In this document: piece after piece, positions 13,195 to 22,825 of the stretch
How the letters are laid out: every line of letters begins with the position of its first letter
How positions within the stretch are numbered: the first letter of the stretch is position 1
Program-made: the position numbers and the translations under genes
Assembly (NCBI GenBank): GCA_947625105.1
Contig: CANQMZ010000003.1
Location: 1 to 39,570 of the forward strand
Direction: 5' to 3'
Length of the DNA: 39,570 nucleotides
Source of the DNA: an uncultured Parasutterella sp.
GTDB lineage: Bacteria; Pseudomonadota; Gammaproteobacteria; Burkholderiales; Burkholderiaceae_F
The notes under the pieces: generated by a model
The model's input: the letters and a program-made list of their open reading frames with translations, nothing else
What the model was told of the DNA's origin: nothing
Database searches by the model: none

Positions 13195-14325
13195 ATGGAA
13201 AAAGACGCACTTGAACTGACGAAAAAACTGATTTCCTGTCCTTCAATAACGCCAGAAGAAAAAGGCTGCAACCGGGTTTTGATAGAAGCGCTTGGGCACT
13301 CTTTCACGACCCGATTAATCAATCGAGGCAGTACAACCAATCTGTGGGCAACTTCAGGTCACGGGACACCATTCTTTCTTTTTGCTGGCCACGTTGATGT
13401 AGTCCCTCCTGGTGAAAATGGATGGATATTCCCCCCTTTTGAACCAACCATTAAAGACGGTAAACTTTACGGTCGCGGCACTCAAGACATGAAAACTTCG
13501 GTTGCTTGCTTTACGGTCGCAGCTACACGTTTTGTTTCAGAGCATCCTGAATGTGGAACGATTGGCATGCTGATCACAAGTGATGAAGAAGGTGACGGAA
13601 AAGATGGGACGGTTTTTGCGGTTGAGCAACTAAGCAAAGAAGGAATGAAGCCCGACTGCTGTATCGTGGGAGAACCAAGCTGCAATAGCGTCCTAGGAGA
13701 CACGATTAAAAACGGTCGCAGAGGCTCCCTAAACGGTTTCCTTATCGTCAAGGGTATCCAAGGCCACGTCGCCTATCCTGACAAGGTTGTTAATCCAATC
13801 CACAAAGTAGTCCCTTTTCTTGATGATCTTGTTAATACCGAATGGGATGACGGAACCGAGGCATTTCCACCTACCTCGTTTCAGATCAGCAATATTCACG
13901 CTGGAACCAGGGCGGTTAATGTCGTTCCTGGCGAGTGCAAAATAACCTTTAATTTCCGTTTTAATACACTGCATAACCACAAACAACTTGAAAAGTTTGT
14001 AGAAGCCCTGTGTAAAAAACACCATTTGAAATATCAATTACGCTGGCAGGAGAGTGCCAATCCATTCAAAACCGAGGGAACTAAACTTTCAGAAGCACTT
14101 TTGGCAGCCATAGAAAAAACCTGTGGAATCACACCGAAGTTTTCCACCTCTGGCGGAACTAGCGATGCCCGGTTCATCAGCAAATGGTGTCCTGATGTTA
14201 TTGAATTCGGACCTACTAATCAGGCGATCCACAAGGTTAATGAATGTATCGATGTCAAGCAGATATCTTTACTTGTTTCTGTGTACTATGAGACACTGAA
14301 GAATATTTTCAAAAAGGCAAAATGA
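13195..14325 (+). CDS. dapE: Succinyl-diaminopimelate desuccinylase
   Basis: LISCPSITPEEKGC, FAGHVDVVPPGENGW, GRGTQDMKTSVAC, SGGTSDARFI, EFGPTNQAIHKVNE; ATG 13186 is an alternative start. Confidence 0.96.
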   Translation: MEKDALELTKKLISCPSITPEEKGCNRVLIEALGHSFTTRLINRGSTTNLWATSGHGTPFFLFAGHVDVVPPGENGWIFPPFEPTIKDGKLYGRGTQDMKTSVACFTVAATRFVSEHPECGTIGMLITSDEEGDGKDGTVFAVEQLSKEGMKPDCCIVGEPSCNSVLGDTIKNGRRGSLNGFLIVKGIQGHVAYPDKVVNPIHKVVPFLDDLVNTEWDDGTEAFPPTSFQISNIHAGTRAVNVVPGECKITFNFRFNTLHNHKQLEKFVEALCKKHHLKYQLRWQESANPFKTEGTKLSEALLAAIEKTCGITPKFSTSGGTSDARFISKWCPDVIEFGPTNQAIHKVNECIDVKQISLLVSVYYETLKNIFKKAK

Positions 14326-15209
14326 ATCCGAAATCCACTCTCCCGCTAAAGACCATCAGGGACTTCATCCGCTACGCCACGACACGACTGTACAATAGCG
14401 AGGCCTCTTTTAGCCACGGCTATGACAATCCCGTGGACGAAGCCTCTTTTTTAGTTCTGCGCTCCCTAAATATCCCGCTTGAATACGAGGAAAAGTTTTT
14501 GGAAGCGAAGCTCACTGATGACGAAAGAGAGATGATCCTCAACAATATCAGTCGTCGTTGTGATGAATTGGAACCCACGGCATACATCACTAAAGAGTGG
14601 TGGCTGACAGGCTTCTGTTTTTATGTTGATGACAGAGCACTTATCCCGAGAAGTTTCATAGCTGAGTTGATCAAAGATCATTTCGGACATCTTCTCAAAA
14701 CCACTCCGCGTTCCATACTGGATATGTGTACGGGTTCCGGTTGCCTGGCCATCCTTTTGAGTATGGAGTTTCCTGGAGCCACTGTTGATGCGGTTGATAT
14801 CAGCCAAGGTGCGTTGGATGTTGCCCAAATCAATATCTCTAACTACGGTCTTGATGGCATAGTTATCCCCATTAGAAGTGACCTTTTTGAAAATCTTGGC
14901 TCAATGAAGTATGACTTAATCATATGTAACCCGCCCTATGTCACAGAAGAATCCATGGAAAACCTCCCCGGGGAGTACCGTCATGAGCCTTCTCTTGCCT
15001 TGGCAGCGGGTTCTGATGGTATGGACGTTATCAAACTGCTCATGAAACATGCTAGGGAACACTTAAATGATGGTGGTCTACTAGTCGTTGAACTCGGAGA
15101 CGGAGCCGAGGCTTTCAAAGAAAATTTCCCGCAGTTTCCGGTCCAATGGTTGCCATGTTCAGGCGGACCGGATCAAGTATTTGCAATCACCAAAGAGTCG
15201 TTACCCTGA
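14322..15209 (+). CDS. prmB: 50S ribosomal protein L3 N5-glutamine methyltransferase
   Basis: LDMCTGSGCLAILLS, ICNPPYVTEESM; PrmB-like N-terminus; overlaps dapE stop. Confidence 0.9.
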   Translation: MNPKSTLPLKTIRDFIRYATTRLYNSEASFSHGYDNPVDEASFLVLRSLNIPLEYEEKFLEAKLTDDEREMILNNISRRCDELEPTAYITKEWWLTGFCFYVDDRALIPRSFIAELIKDHFGHLLKTTPRSILDMCTGSGCLAILLSMEFPGATVDAVDISQGALDVAQINISNYGLDGIVIPIRSDLFENLGSMKYDLIICNPPYVTEESMENLPGEYRHEPSLALAAGSDGMDVIKLLMKHAREHLNDGGLLVVELGDGAEAFKENFPQFPVQWLPCSGGPDQVFAITKESLP

Positions 15210-17116
15210 TGCTGCGCTTAATTAACGTCTCCATTGTCAGAGGAATCAAGACCCTCTACAGCTCAGTGAACCTTTCCGATTCTCCTGCAGAACGTATCGG
15301 CCTAGTCGGACCGAACGGATCGGGTAAATCCACTCTTTTTTCTGCCATTCTTGGTGAAATTTCCACTGAAACCGGAGATATTTATTCTCCCGATCCTTTG
15401 AGAATAGCCCACGTTGCTCAGAGGATGACAGGAACTGATAAGAAAGCCCTTGAATGGGTGCTTTTAGGACATGAGCCGCTTCAACTTGCAAAAGCTAAAT
15501 TATTGGAAGCACAAAACAGTTCCGACGATATTGCCTATGCTCATGCCCTTGCAGAATTAACTGATCTTAACGAGGGAGCCATCATCGCCAAGGCAGAAGC
15601 CATATTGCATGGTCTTGGATTTCGTCCAGAAGACGCCAATAAGTCGGTACAAGATTTCTCCGGAGGTTGGAGAAATAGGCTTGCACTGGCTAGAGCTTTA
15701 ATGAGACCGGCAGATCTTTTGCTCCTTGATGAACCCACCAACCATTTGGACTTAGATTCTGTCATTTGGTTGGAAAACTTCCTTCGGCAACAAGAGTGCA
15801 CTATTATCGTGATTTCTCACGATCGAGACTTTCTCGATAGCATCTGCAAAACAATATGGTCAATTGAGGACGGGACCATCAACAAGTACACCGGTAACTA
15901 TACCGACTTCGAAAGGATGCGAGCGGAAAAAATTCGTCTTCAAGAAGCTGCCTATAAAGCCTATGAACGAAACAGTTCTCATCTAAAAAGCTTTATCGAA
16001 AGGTTCAGATATAAGGCAACTAAAGCACGCCAGGCTCAAGCTCGTATCAAAATGCTTGAACGACTTGAGACAGTCGAACCAGTTAAAGCGGCAAGTCAAT
16101 GGCGGTTTACTTTCCCGGAACCGGAAAAAATCCCTCAGAACCTTATCATGGCTGAGGCACTTGATACTGGATATGGTTCTCTCAAGATTCTTGATTCTGT
16201 GAAATGCGAGGTAAGAGCTGGTGACAGAATTGGCGTACTCGGCGTCAACGGTGCTGGTAAATCAACATTAATTAAAACTCTTATCGGTGAGATACCGCCA
16301 CTTGCCGGCACTGTCCGATACGGACAAAACCTGAATATCGGTTATTTTGCCCAACATCAGCTCGATGCTCTTCGTGATGATGAGTCCCCTCTGCAACATT
16401 TGGCCAGAATTGCAGAACCCGACATTAGAGAGCAGGAACTACGAAATTTTCTAGGAACTTTTAAATTCACAGGAAACCAAAGTACGGAACCTGTCGGTCC
16501 CATGTCCGGTGGAGAGAAAGCAAGACTGTCTTTAGCCTTAATCGCTTGGGGAAAGCCCAATCTTCTCGTTCTCGACGAACCGACAAACCACCTAGACATG
16601 CCTACGCGTGAAGCCTTGGCTATGGCACTTGCAGAATTTAAAGGGGCACTGCTTTTAGTTTCACACGACAGGCATCTACTTAACCTATGTACTGAGCAAT
16701 TTTGGCTTGTCCATGATCACAAAGTAAGCGAGTTTGACGGTGATCTCACCGAATACGCCGCCCTTGTACTGGCCGACCGAAAACTCAAAAATAGGGAAGA
16801 AAAAACTTCTATTGCAGAAAACTATTCGACTCCTAATCGGAAAGAGCAAAGAAAAGCTCAGGCGCTCGAAAGAGCTCGAATTGCGGCTGAGACTAAACCG
16901 CTAAAAACCGAACTGAAAAAAGTTGAACAGCAACTTGAAGAGCTCGGCAAGAGAAAAAACGAACTTTCTGCCAAGCTCGCTGATAGCACTTTCTACCAGG
17001 GCAATCAAGATGAGGTTTCCGAAGCACTGCGCGAACACGGACAGCTTGAGAACCAGCTACAAGAGCTCGAAAACCGATGGCTGGAACTCTCCGAAATGAT
17101 AGAAAATATCAGTTAA
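15209..17116 (+). CDS. ABC-F family ATP-binding protein (YheS/Uup-like)
   Basis: Two ABC modules: GLVGPNGSGKSTL / FSGGWRNRLALARAL and GVLGVNGAGKSTL / MSGGEKARLSLAL; LLLLDEPTNHLDLDS linker; start ATG 15209 overlaps prmB stop (TGATG). Confidence 0.93.
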   Translation: MLRLINVSIVRGIKTLYSSVNLSDSPAERIGLVGPNGSGKSTLFSAILGEISTETGDIYSPDPLRIAHVAQRMTGTDKKALEWVLLGHEPLQLAKAKLLEAQNSSDDIAYAHALAELTDLNEGAIIAKAEAILHGLGFRPEDANKSVQDFSGGWRNRLALARALMRPADLLLLDEPTNHLDLDSVIWLENFLRQQECTIIVISHDRDFLDSICKTIWSIEDGTINKYTGNYTDFERMRAEKIRLQEAAYKAYERNSSHLKSFIERFRYKATKARQAQARIKMLERLETVEPVKAASQWRFTFPEPEKIPQNLIMAEALDTGYGSLKILDSVKCEVRAGDRIGVLGVNGAGKSTLIKTLIGEIPPLAGTVRYGQNLNIGYFAQHQLDALRDDESPLQHLARIAEPDIREQELRNFLGTFKFTGNQSTEPVGPMSGGEKARLSLALIAWGKPNLLVLDEPTNHLDMPTREALAMALAEFKGALLLVSHDRHLLNLCTEQFWLVHDHKVSEFDGDLTEYAALVLADRKLKNREEKTSIAENYSTPNRKEQRKAQALERARIAAETKPLKTELKKVEQQLEELGKRKNELSAKLADSTFYQGNQDEVSEALREHGQLENQLQELENRWLELSEMIENIS

Positions 17117-17534
17117 TTTTCTTATCGTCAGTTTTTAGTTGTGGGATAGGCAAGATCTCTATACCCTCATCAATAAGCTCTACAACTTCTTCCGTTGTAG
17201 GCGTACCATGAATCAGCCTTTCTGGAGATTTGCCTGAGTGTATTGACCTAGCCTCCTCAGCGAATTTATCTCCAACGAATTCGCTCTTTTTAAGAAGGCT
17301 GCGGACTGCTTTGACCGCTTTTTCTAGCTCATCCACCGAAGTTGGCTGACGAGACGATTGGTTATCCGCCTTGACATGAGGCGCGGATAATTGGCGGTCC
17401 ACCTGCGGCGAATCGCAAATAGGACAACGAAAAAGTCCCTCTTTTTTTTGTTTTTCAAAATCATCAACACTAGCGACCATAGCCTCAAAACTATGACCGT
17501 TACTGCAAATAAAGTTAAAAACTTTCAGTCCCAT
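17109..17534 (-). CDS. DUF1178-like protein with zinc-ribbon motif
   Basis: FNFICSNGHSFEAMVASVDDFEKQKKEGLFRCPICDSPQVDRQLSAPHV. Confidence 0.85.
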   Translation of the reverse strand: MGLKVFNFICSNGHSFEAMVASVDDFEKQKKEGLFRCPICDSPQVDRQLSAPHVKADNQSSRQPTSVDELEKAVKAVRSLLKKSEFVGDKFAEEARSIHSGKSPERLIHGTPTTEEVVELIDEGIEILPIPQLKTDDKKIN

Positions 17535-17769
17535 CAGTCAAACACCCATCCACACTATCGGCTGAGTTTAAATCCTAGTTAGTTATTTTGTTATTTAATT
17601 GAATCAAATATGGGATATTTCACTCAAAAAATTTATTTTTTATCCCACCAGTAAGTGAGTTTCAGAGCGAAACTTTTCTTTTGTCTTCAAGAAGTGACAC
17701 TTTTTATTTAACTTTTTCTTCTAATAATTAACAAATAATCAATGGGTTATAAAAATACAACTTATCGGT

Positions 17770-17798
17770 TTGACAACAATTAAAACCATCTGTATAGT
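17770..17798 (+). promoter_or_regulatory. Promoter of the tRNA operon
   Basis: TTGACA (17770-17775), 17-bp spacer, TATAGT (17793-17798), immediately upstream of tRNA-Gly. Confidence 0.8.
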
Positions 17799-17811
17799 TC
17801 TACACCTTGAA

Positions 17812-17887
17812 GCGGGAGTAGCTCAGTTGGTAGAGCGCAACCTTGCCAAGGTTGAGGTCGCGAGTTCGAGACTCGTCTCCCGCTCCA
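17812..17887 (+). tRNA. tRNA-Gly (GCC), copy 1
   Basis: 76-nt cloverleaf GCGGGAG...CTCCCGC+TCCA; anticodon loop TTGCCAA; encoded CCA. Confidence 0.97.
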
Positions 17888-17926
17888 ATTTTTTATGAAA
17901 AAGCCAAGAACTTTGTGGACTTTTTT

Positions 17927-18000
17927 GGCGCGATAGCAAAGCGGCTATGCAGCGGATTGCAAATCCGTCTAGAGCGGTTCGACTCCGCTTCGCGCCTCCA
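17927..18000 (+). tRNA. tRNA-Cys (GCA)
   Basis: GGCGCGA...TCGCGCC+TCCA; anticodon loop TTGCAAA; 74 nt. Confidence 0.97.
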
Positions 18001-18013
18001 GGAAGTTCTAGAC

Positions 18014-18089
18014 GCGGGAGTAGCTCAGTTGGTAGAGCGCAACCTTGCCAAGGTTGAGGTCGCGAGTTCGAGACTCGTCTCCCGCTCCA
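18014..18089 (+). tRNA. tRNA-Gly (GCC), copy 2
   Basis: Identical over 76 nt to 17812-17887. Confidence 0.97.
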
Positions 18090-18128
18090 GTTTTTTCCGT
18101 TCCCTACCATCGTGCCCCTCCGGAGCCG

Positions 18129-19673
18129 CTAGCGTCTGCCTTTGAATATTGATCCTAAAACTCCCCTGAGAATTCTGTCGGTGCTTTGACGCACTGCTCT
18201 CTTGGCCATAGTCTCCACTAAGCCTTCTTTGTGCCCGCCCCGTGGACCCGTTGTACCAAAGAGAATTGATTTCATGGAATCCATAAAAGCATCTCCAAAC
18301 CCCGATTCCTCTGATTGCTCTTCATGGACAATCTTGGTTTGTGCGCCTTTTTTCGGAGCAGGAGCTTCTTCCACTTGTTCCAATTGACCATTGCGCTTTT
18401 GCAACACCTCGTAGGCGCTTTCTCTGTCGATTGTCTTTGAATACGTTGAAGTCAGGAAAGATTGATTAATCAAGGCGCGGCGTTCTGCCTCGGTAATCGG
18501 TCCAATTTGGCTACCAGGGCAACCAACCCAAATTCTTTCCGTGATACTTGGAGACCCCTTCTCATCAAGGAAGCTAACCAAAGCCTCACCAACTCCTAAT
18601 TCTTGGATCGCCTGAGTGATGTTGATCTTTGGATTGGGACGCATAGTTTCGCCAACGGTTCTTACCGCCTTTTGGTCTCTTGGAGTAAAAGCACGCAGTG
18701 CATGCTGTACTCGATTTCCCAACTGACCAAGGACTTTTTCCGGAATATCCATCGGGCTCTGTGAGACAAAATAAACGCCAACCCCTTTTGAGCGAATCAA
18801 GCGAACCACTTGCTCAACCTTATCAACCAACGCTGTTGGAGCATCTCTGAAAAGCATGTGCGCTTCATCAAAGAAGAAAACCAATTTTGGTTTTTCCAAA
18901 TCCCCTACCTCGGGCAGGTTTTCAAACAGCTCACTCAGAATCCACAACAAGAAGGTTGCGTAAAGTTTGGGTGCCTGCATCAGTTTGTCGGCCGCTAGAA
19001 TATTGACAACCCCCTTGCCGTCTTCGGTTTGAATCAAATCCATGATATTGAGCATGGGTTCGCCAAAAAATTTATCCGCACCCTGCTTTTCTAACTGCAA
19101 CAGTCCTCTCTGAATCGCACCAATAGAGGCAGAAGAAATATTGCCATATTTGGTACGGAACTGATCCGCATGTTCGCCTACAAATTGAAGCATTGACCTC
19201 AGATCTTTAAGGTCCAGTAGCAATAGACCATTATCATCGGCAATTGCGAATGTGGCGTTAAGCACGCCTTCCTGGGTTTCATTTAACTGCATCAGCCTTG
19301 ATAGCAACAAGGGACCCATATCGCTGATCGTTGCACGAACTGGTATGCCCTCTTCGCCAAACACGTCCCAAAAAGCCACCGGACAGCCTGACCAATCAGG
19401 AGTTCGGAGATGGTACTTTTCCAACCTTTTTTTTAGCTTGTCGGTTGGAACCGCTGCCTTACTGATGCCCGACAAGTCTCCCTTAATATCCGCAAGGAAA
19501 ACTGGAACACCTCGTTTGGAAAAACTTTCCGCCAATTTCTGCAGAGAAACCGTTTTACCGGTGCCTGTTGCACCAGAGATACAACCATGGCGATTTGCCA
19601 TGTTAGGAAGTAAATCTACCGGATGAAAATCTTTAGCATCAACGGTGGTACCAAATTCGATAGGCTCAACCAT
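18129..19673 (-). CDS. HerA-like helicase/ATPase (DUF853, YjgR family)
   Basis: [91 protein letters not shown]. Confidence 0.9.
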   Translation of the reverse strand: MVEPIEFGTTVDAKDFHPVDLLPNMANRHGCISGATGTGKTVSLQKLAESFSKRGVPVFLADIKGDLSGISKAAVPTDKLKKRLEKYHLRTPDWSGCPVAFWDVFGEEGIPVRATISDMGPLLLSRLMQLNETQEGVLNATFAIADDNGLLLLDLKDLRSMLQFVGEHADQFRTKYGNISSASIGAIQRGLLQLEKQGADKFFGEPMLNIMDLIQTEDGKGVVNILAADKLMQAPKLYATFLLWILSELFENLPEVGDLEKPKLVFFFDEAHMLFRDAPTALVDKVEQVVRLIRSKGVGVYFVSQSPMDIPEKVLGQLGNRVQHALRAFTPRDQKAVRTVGETMRPNPKINITQAIQELGVGEALVSFLDEKGSPSITERIWVGCPGSQIGPITEAERRALINQSFLTSTYSKTIDRESAYEVLQKRNGQLEQVEEAPAPKKGAQTKIVHEEQSEESGFGDAFMDSMKSILFGTTGPRGGHKEGLVETMAKRAVRQSTDRILRGVLGSIFKGRR

Positions 19674-19886
19674 GCCGTACTCCTTGTGTTAGAGATAGTT
19701 GCCTCGCATTTTAATTCATGCGGGATATCCAAACTCGGTGCCAATTTTCGATAAGCAATTAACGAATTGCTTGAATGTCACAGGGTTTTCACTCCTATTG
19801 ATCAGCAATTATTTTTTTACTAAAAGCTAAAATTAGTCTATCCGTTGGTGTTATTAGCACACCATCACAAAGGAACATGGAACGCT

Positions 19887-20387
19887 ATGAACGCCGATGA
19901 GTATGTTGAAATGATGAAAGAGAGGCTTACTGCTTCTTTTGATTTTGCAGAGCCACCGAAAGAACTGATGTTCCCTTTACAGGTTTGGGCTGTGCATAAC
20001 AGAAAAAGCGAAAAGTACTTTCTTTCGAAGAGCATATCGTTGTATTCATACAAGAACGACGAATATGTTGGACTTCATGTCTGTCCGGTTCGTTTAACCC
20101 CTCAGGCATTGCAGTCGTGCAAAGATCAGTTCAAAAGACTGATTGACACTTTACCTGTGGACGATCAACACATGTCGTCCATTGTGACCTCTGCGTTAAT
20201 CTCAGCCGAGCCAGTGGGTGAATCTGTGGTTAATGAGCTTGCTAGGTTGAAATACCACAAGGATTTCCGATTTACGCTCAGAGGTTGGTGCGATTTAGCC
20301 ATGATCGTTGTTGATCTGGCAAATGAGAAAGTTTATTCAAACTCTTTTGGCCAAAAAATCGCTAAGAATTTCGCATTTTGTAATTAG
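19887..20387 (+). CDS. Hypothetical protein, 166 aa, no family recognised
   Basis: Open frame with start ATG 19887 (MNADEYVEMMKERLTASF...) and AAAGGA upstream; same strand as cstA, 39 nt upstream of it. Confidence 0.6.
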   Translation: MNADEYVEMMKERLTASFDFAEPPKELMFPLQVWAVHNRKSEKYFLSKSISLYSYKNDEYVGLHVCPVRLTPQALQSCKDQFKRLIDTLPVDDQHMSSIVTSALISAEPVGESVVNELARLKYHKDFRFTLRGWCDLAMIVVDLANEKVYSNSFGQKIAKNFAFCN

Positions 20388-20426
20388 AAAAATTTAATTG
20401 ATCTCAAATTTTTAGGAACTTAGATT

Positions 20427-22076
20427 ATGAACGGCTTTACGATATTGTTAGGATCAGCAGTGATCTTTCTTATCGCCTACATCTTTTACGGCTCTTGGCT
20501 GTCAAAGCAGTGGGGTATAGATCCTTCCCGTCCGACACCGGCGGAAACACAGAAGGATGGCATTGACTATCTGCCGACCAAGCCGGCGGTACTTCTTGGT
20601 CATCACTTCTCTTCAATTGCAGGAGCCGGTCCGATCGTCGGTCCGATCACTGCTGCTGTATTTGGATGGATCCCAGTTACTCTTTGGATCATCATTGGAA
20701 GTATCTTTTTCGGTGGCGTGCACGATTACGGCTCTTTAGTTGCCTCTCTTCGCCATAAAGGGAAGAGTATAGGCCAGATTATTGAGGCCAATATTGGTCA
20801 CAGGGCCAAGTTGCTCTTTGCTATTTTCGCTTGGGTTACTCTGTTGGTGATCATCGCTGCTTTTGCAAACATTGTTGCAGCGACCTTTGTCGCCAACCCA
20901 GGAGCCGGTACTGCTTCTGTGCTTTTCATTGCTGTAGCTATTATCTTCGGTTTTCTCGTCTATCGCACCGGTATCTCGCTTGCTATCGGAACAATTTTGG
21001 GTGTCATTGGAATGATTGCTTCTTTCTGGATCGGCCATGTTTATCCGATTGCGCTTTCCAAGGAAGTTTGGCTCATCATCTTGATGGCCTACATCTTCGT
21101 GGCATCTATTGCTCCCGTTTGGATTCTTCTGCAACCTCGTGATTACCTGAATTCTTTCTTGCTCTATCTCATGATGATTGCCGCCTTTGCCGGCATCTGC
21201 ATGTATAGACCTGAAATGCAGATCGTCGGTTTCGCAGGCTTTGATCTCGGCGGCGGCAACTGGCTCTTCCCTGTCCTGTTTGTGACAGTAGCTTGCGGCG
21301 CTATCTCCGGCTTCCATTCCTTGGTAAGTTCTGGTACCAGCTCAAAGCAGCTCGATAACGAAAAGAATGCTCGTATGATCGGTTACGGTTCAATGTTAAT
21401 CGAGGGCCTCTTAGCCATCTGCGCCACGATCTCCGTTGCCTATGTTGCTGCTGATCAACTTCCCGCAATCCTTAAGAATGGCGGTCCAGTCAACGCTTTC
21501 TCACAGGGAACGGCCACTTTTATGACGGCTTTAGGATTGGACTTTAACCTTTCCAAAGAGTTTGTGGCGCTTACCATTTCCGCTTTCGCTTTGACCACCT
21601 TGGATACAGCAACACGTCTTGGACGCTTCATCTTCCAAGAAATGGTTGCTCCGAAAGGAGAGGAAACCAACCCTGTGTCCGCATTCCTCGGAAACCGTTA
21701 CATCGCGACTATCGTTACTATTGCAATCGCCTGGTACATGTCCATCGGTTCTTACCTGACCATCTGGCCGATTTTCGGCACCGCTAACCAGCTCCTCGCC
21801 GCTTTGGCTCTTCTTGCTGTTGCCGCTTGGCTTAAACGCACCGGCAAGAACACGCTCATGGTCACCATACCGATGTATTTCATGTTTACAGTAACCTTCT
21901 GCTCACTAGGACAGCTTATCTATGCTAACTTTGCGAAAAATTGGCTGATTGTTGCTATCTCCATTATCCTGGCAGTACTTGCTGTGGCACTTGCTGTTGA
22001 AGCTTTCAGAGTCTTTAATACCGATTCCAGAGATAAATTGGTTTCCCAGGCGGCTCAACAGCAACAACAAGAATAA
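20427..22076 (+). CDS. cstA: CstA-family carbon starvation / peptide-pyruvate transporter-like protein
   Basis: Polytopic; LLGHHFSSIAGAGPIVGPITAAVFGWIPVTLWIIIGSIFFGGVHDYGSL, GFHSLVSSGTSSKQ, TTLDTATRLGRF. Confidence 0.92.
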   Translation: MNGFTILLGSAVIFLIAYIFYGSWLSKQWGIDPSRPTPAETQKDGIDYLPTKPAVLLGHHFSSIAGAGPIVGPITAAVFGWIPVTLWIIIGSIFFGGVHDYGSLVASLRHKGKSIGQIIEANIGHRAKLLFAIFAWVTLLVIIAAFANIVAATFVANPGAGTASVLFIAVAIIFGFLVYRTGISLAIGTILGVIGMIASFWIGHVYPIALSKEVWLIILMAYIFVASIAPVWILLQPRDYLNSFLLYLMMIAAFAGICMYRPEMQIVGFAGFDLGGGNWLFPVLFVTVACGAISGFHSLVSSGTSSKQLDNEKNARMIGYGSMLIEGLLAICATISVAYVAADQLPAILKNGGPVNAFSQGTATFMTALGLDFNLSKEFVALTISAFALTTLDTATRLGRFIFQEMVAPKGEETNPVSAFLGNRYIATIVTIAIAWYMSIGSYLTIWPIFGTANQLLAALALLAVAAWLKRTGKNTLMVTIPMYFMFTVTFCSLGQLIYANFAKNWLIVAISIILAVLAVALAVEAFRVFNTDSRDKLVSQAAQQQQQE

Positions 22077-22095
22077 GAGTAGTTAGTCCTTTCTA

Positions 22096-22122
22096 AAAGG
22101 GTGGTTCTGCCGCCCTTTTTTT
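22096..22122 (+). terminator. Intrinsic terminator after cstA
   Basis: AAAGGGTGG-TTCTG-CCGCCCTTT-TTTT. Confidence 0.8.
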
Positions 22123-22201
22123 ATCTTCAAATTAGCTCACATGCCTTTGGCGAAGTTTCTTGTTTTGACTTACACTTTCCGAAAGAATTTCGAGCGAACA
22201 G

Positions 22202-22825
22202 ATGCAAGTTGAACAACAAATTTGTGGTGCCCTTTTAGCCGGTGGCCAAGCCACCCGTATGGGAAAAGTTAATAAGGGCTCTTTGTTCGTTGGAAAATAT
22301 TCGCTAGCCTCGCTGGCTCTCCAAAGGATGCACTCACAAGTTAACAACATCTTAATTAGCGCTAACGAATACTTGTCTTTTTATGAGACTTTTGGCTATC
22401 CAGTTTTCGCTGATATTAGAACTGGACACTTAGGACCTTTGGCAGGTATAGAGACTTTACTGACACACTGTAGTGCTGAATGGGTTTTTTGCGCACCAGT
22501 AGATGTACCTTTCTATCCGAATAACATCGTTTTGCGTCTATACGAATCGGCCAAACAAGAAAGCGCCTCCTGTGCTTATCCTGTTACTGCACTAGGCGAT
22601 CAACCCCTTTTTTGCCTCCTGCATAAGTCGCTTTTAAAAAATCTCACTACCTATTTGAACGAAGACAATCACAAAGTCTCTAATTGGCTCGCCAAAAATA
22701 ATGCCCTGAAAGTCTTTTTTGCAACAGGCGAATATGACTTTGTTAATATCAATACCCCTAGGGATTTAGAGCAGTTTTTAAGTATTTTTAACCAACGTCA
22801 TGAACCAGAACTCAAAAACCTTTAG
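22202..22825 (+). CDS. mobA: Molybdenum cofactor guanylyltransferase
   Basis: CGALLAGGQATRMGKVNKG, DIRTGHLGPLAGIETLL, CAPVDVPF, VNINTPRDLEQF. Confidence 0.88.
   Translation: MQVEQQICGALLAGGQATRMGKVNKGSLFVGKYSLASLALQRMHSQVNNILISANEYLSFYETFGYPVFADIRTGHLGPLAGIETLLTHCSAEWVFCAPVDVPFYPNNIVLRLYESAKQESASCAYPVTALGDQPLFCLLHKSLLKNLTTYLNEDNHKVSNWLAKNNALKVFFATGEYDFVNINTPRDLEQFLSIFNQRHEPELKNL

Noticed and set aside
17823-18145. ORFs 17823-18110 (-) and 17843-18145 (+)
   Set aside because: They run across the three tRNA genes; a classic spurious translation of tRNA sequence.
18129-19673. HerA-like ATPase as a defence-system component
   Set aside because: Matches the housekeeping-type DUF853/YjgR family and has no NurA, SIR2 or nuclease partner next to it.
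20736-21317. 193-aa antisense ORF inside cstA
   Set aside because: Fully antisense to a well-conserved membrane transporter; low-complexity D/N/S/E composition is typical of antisense of hydrophobic codons.
22123-22201. Moco riboswitch upstream of mobA-moeA
   Set aside because: Only about 80 bp after the cstA terminator with no multi-helix fold visible; too short for the Moco RNA motif.
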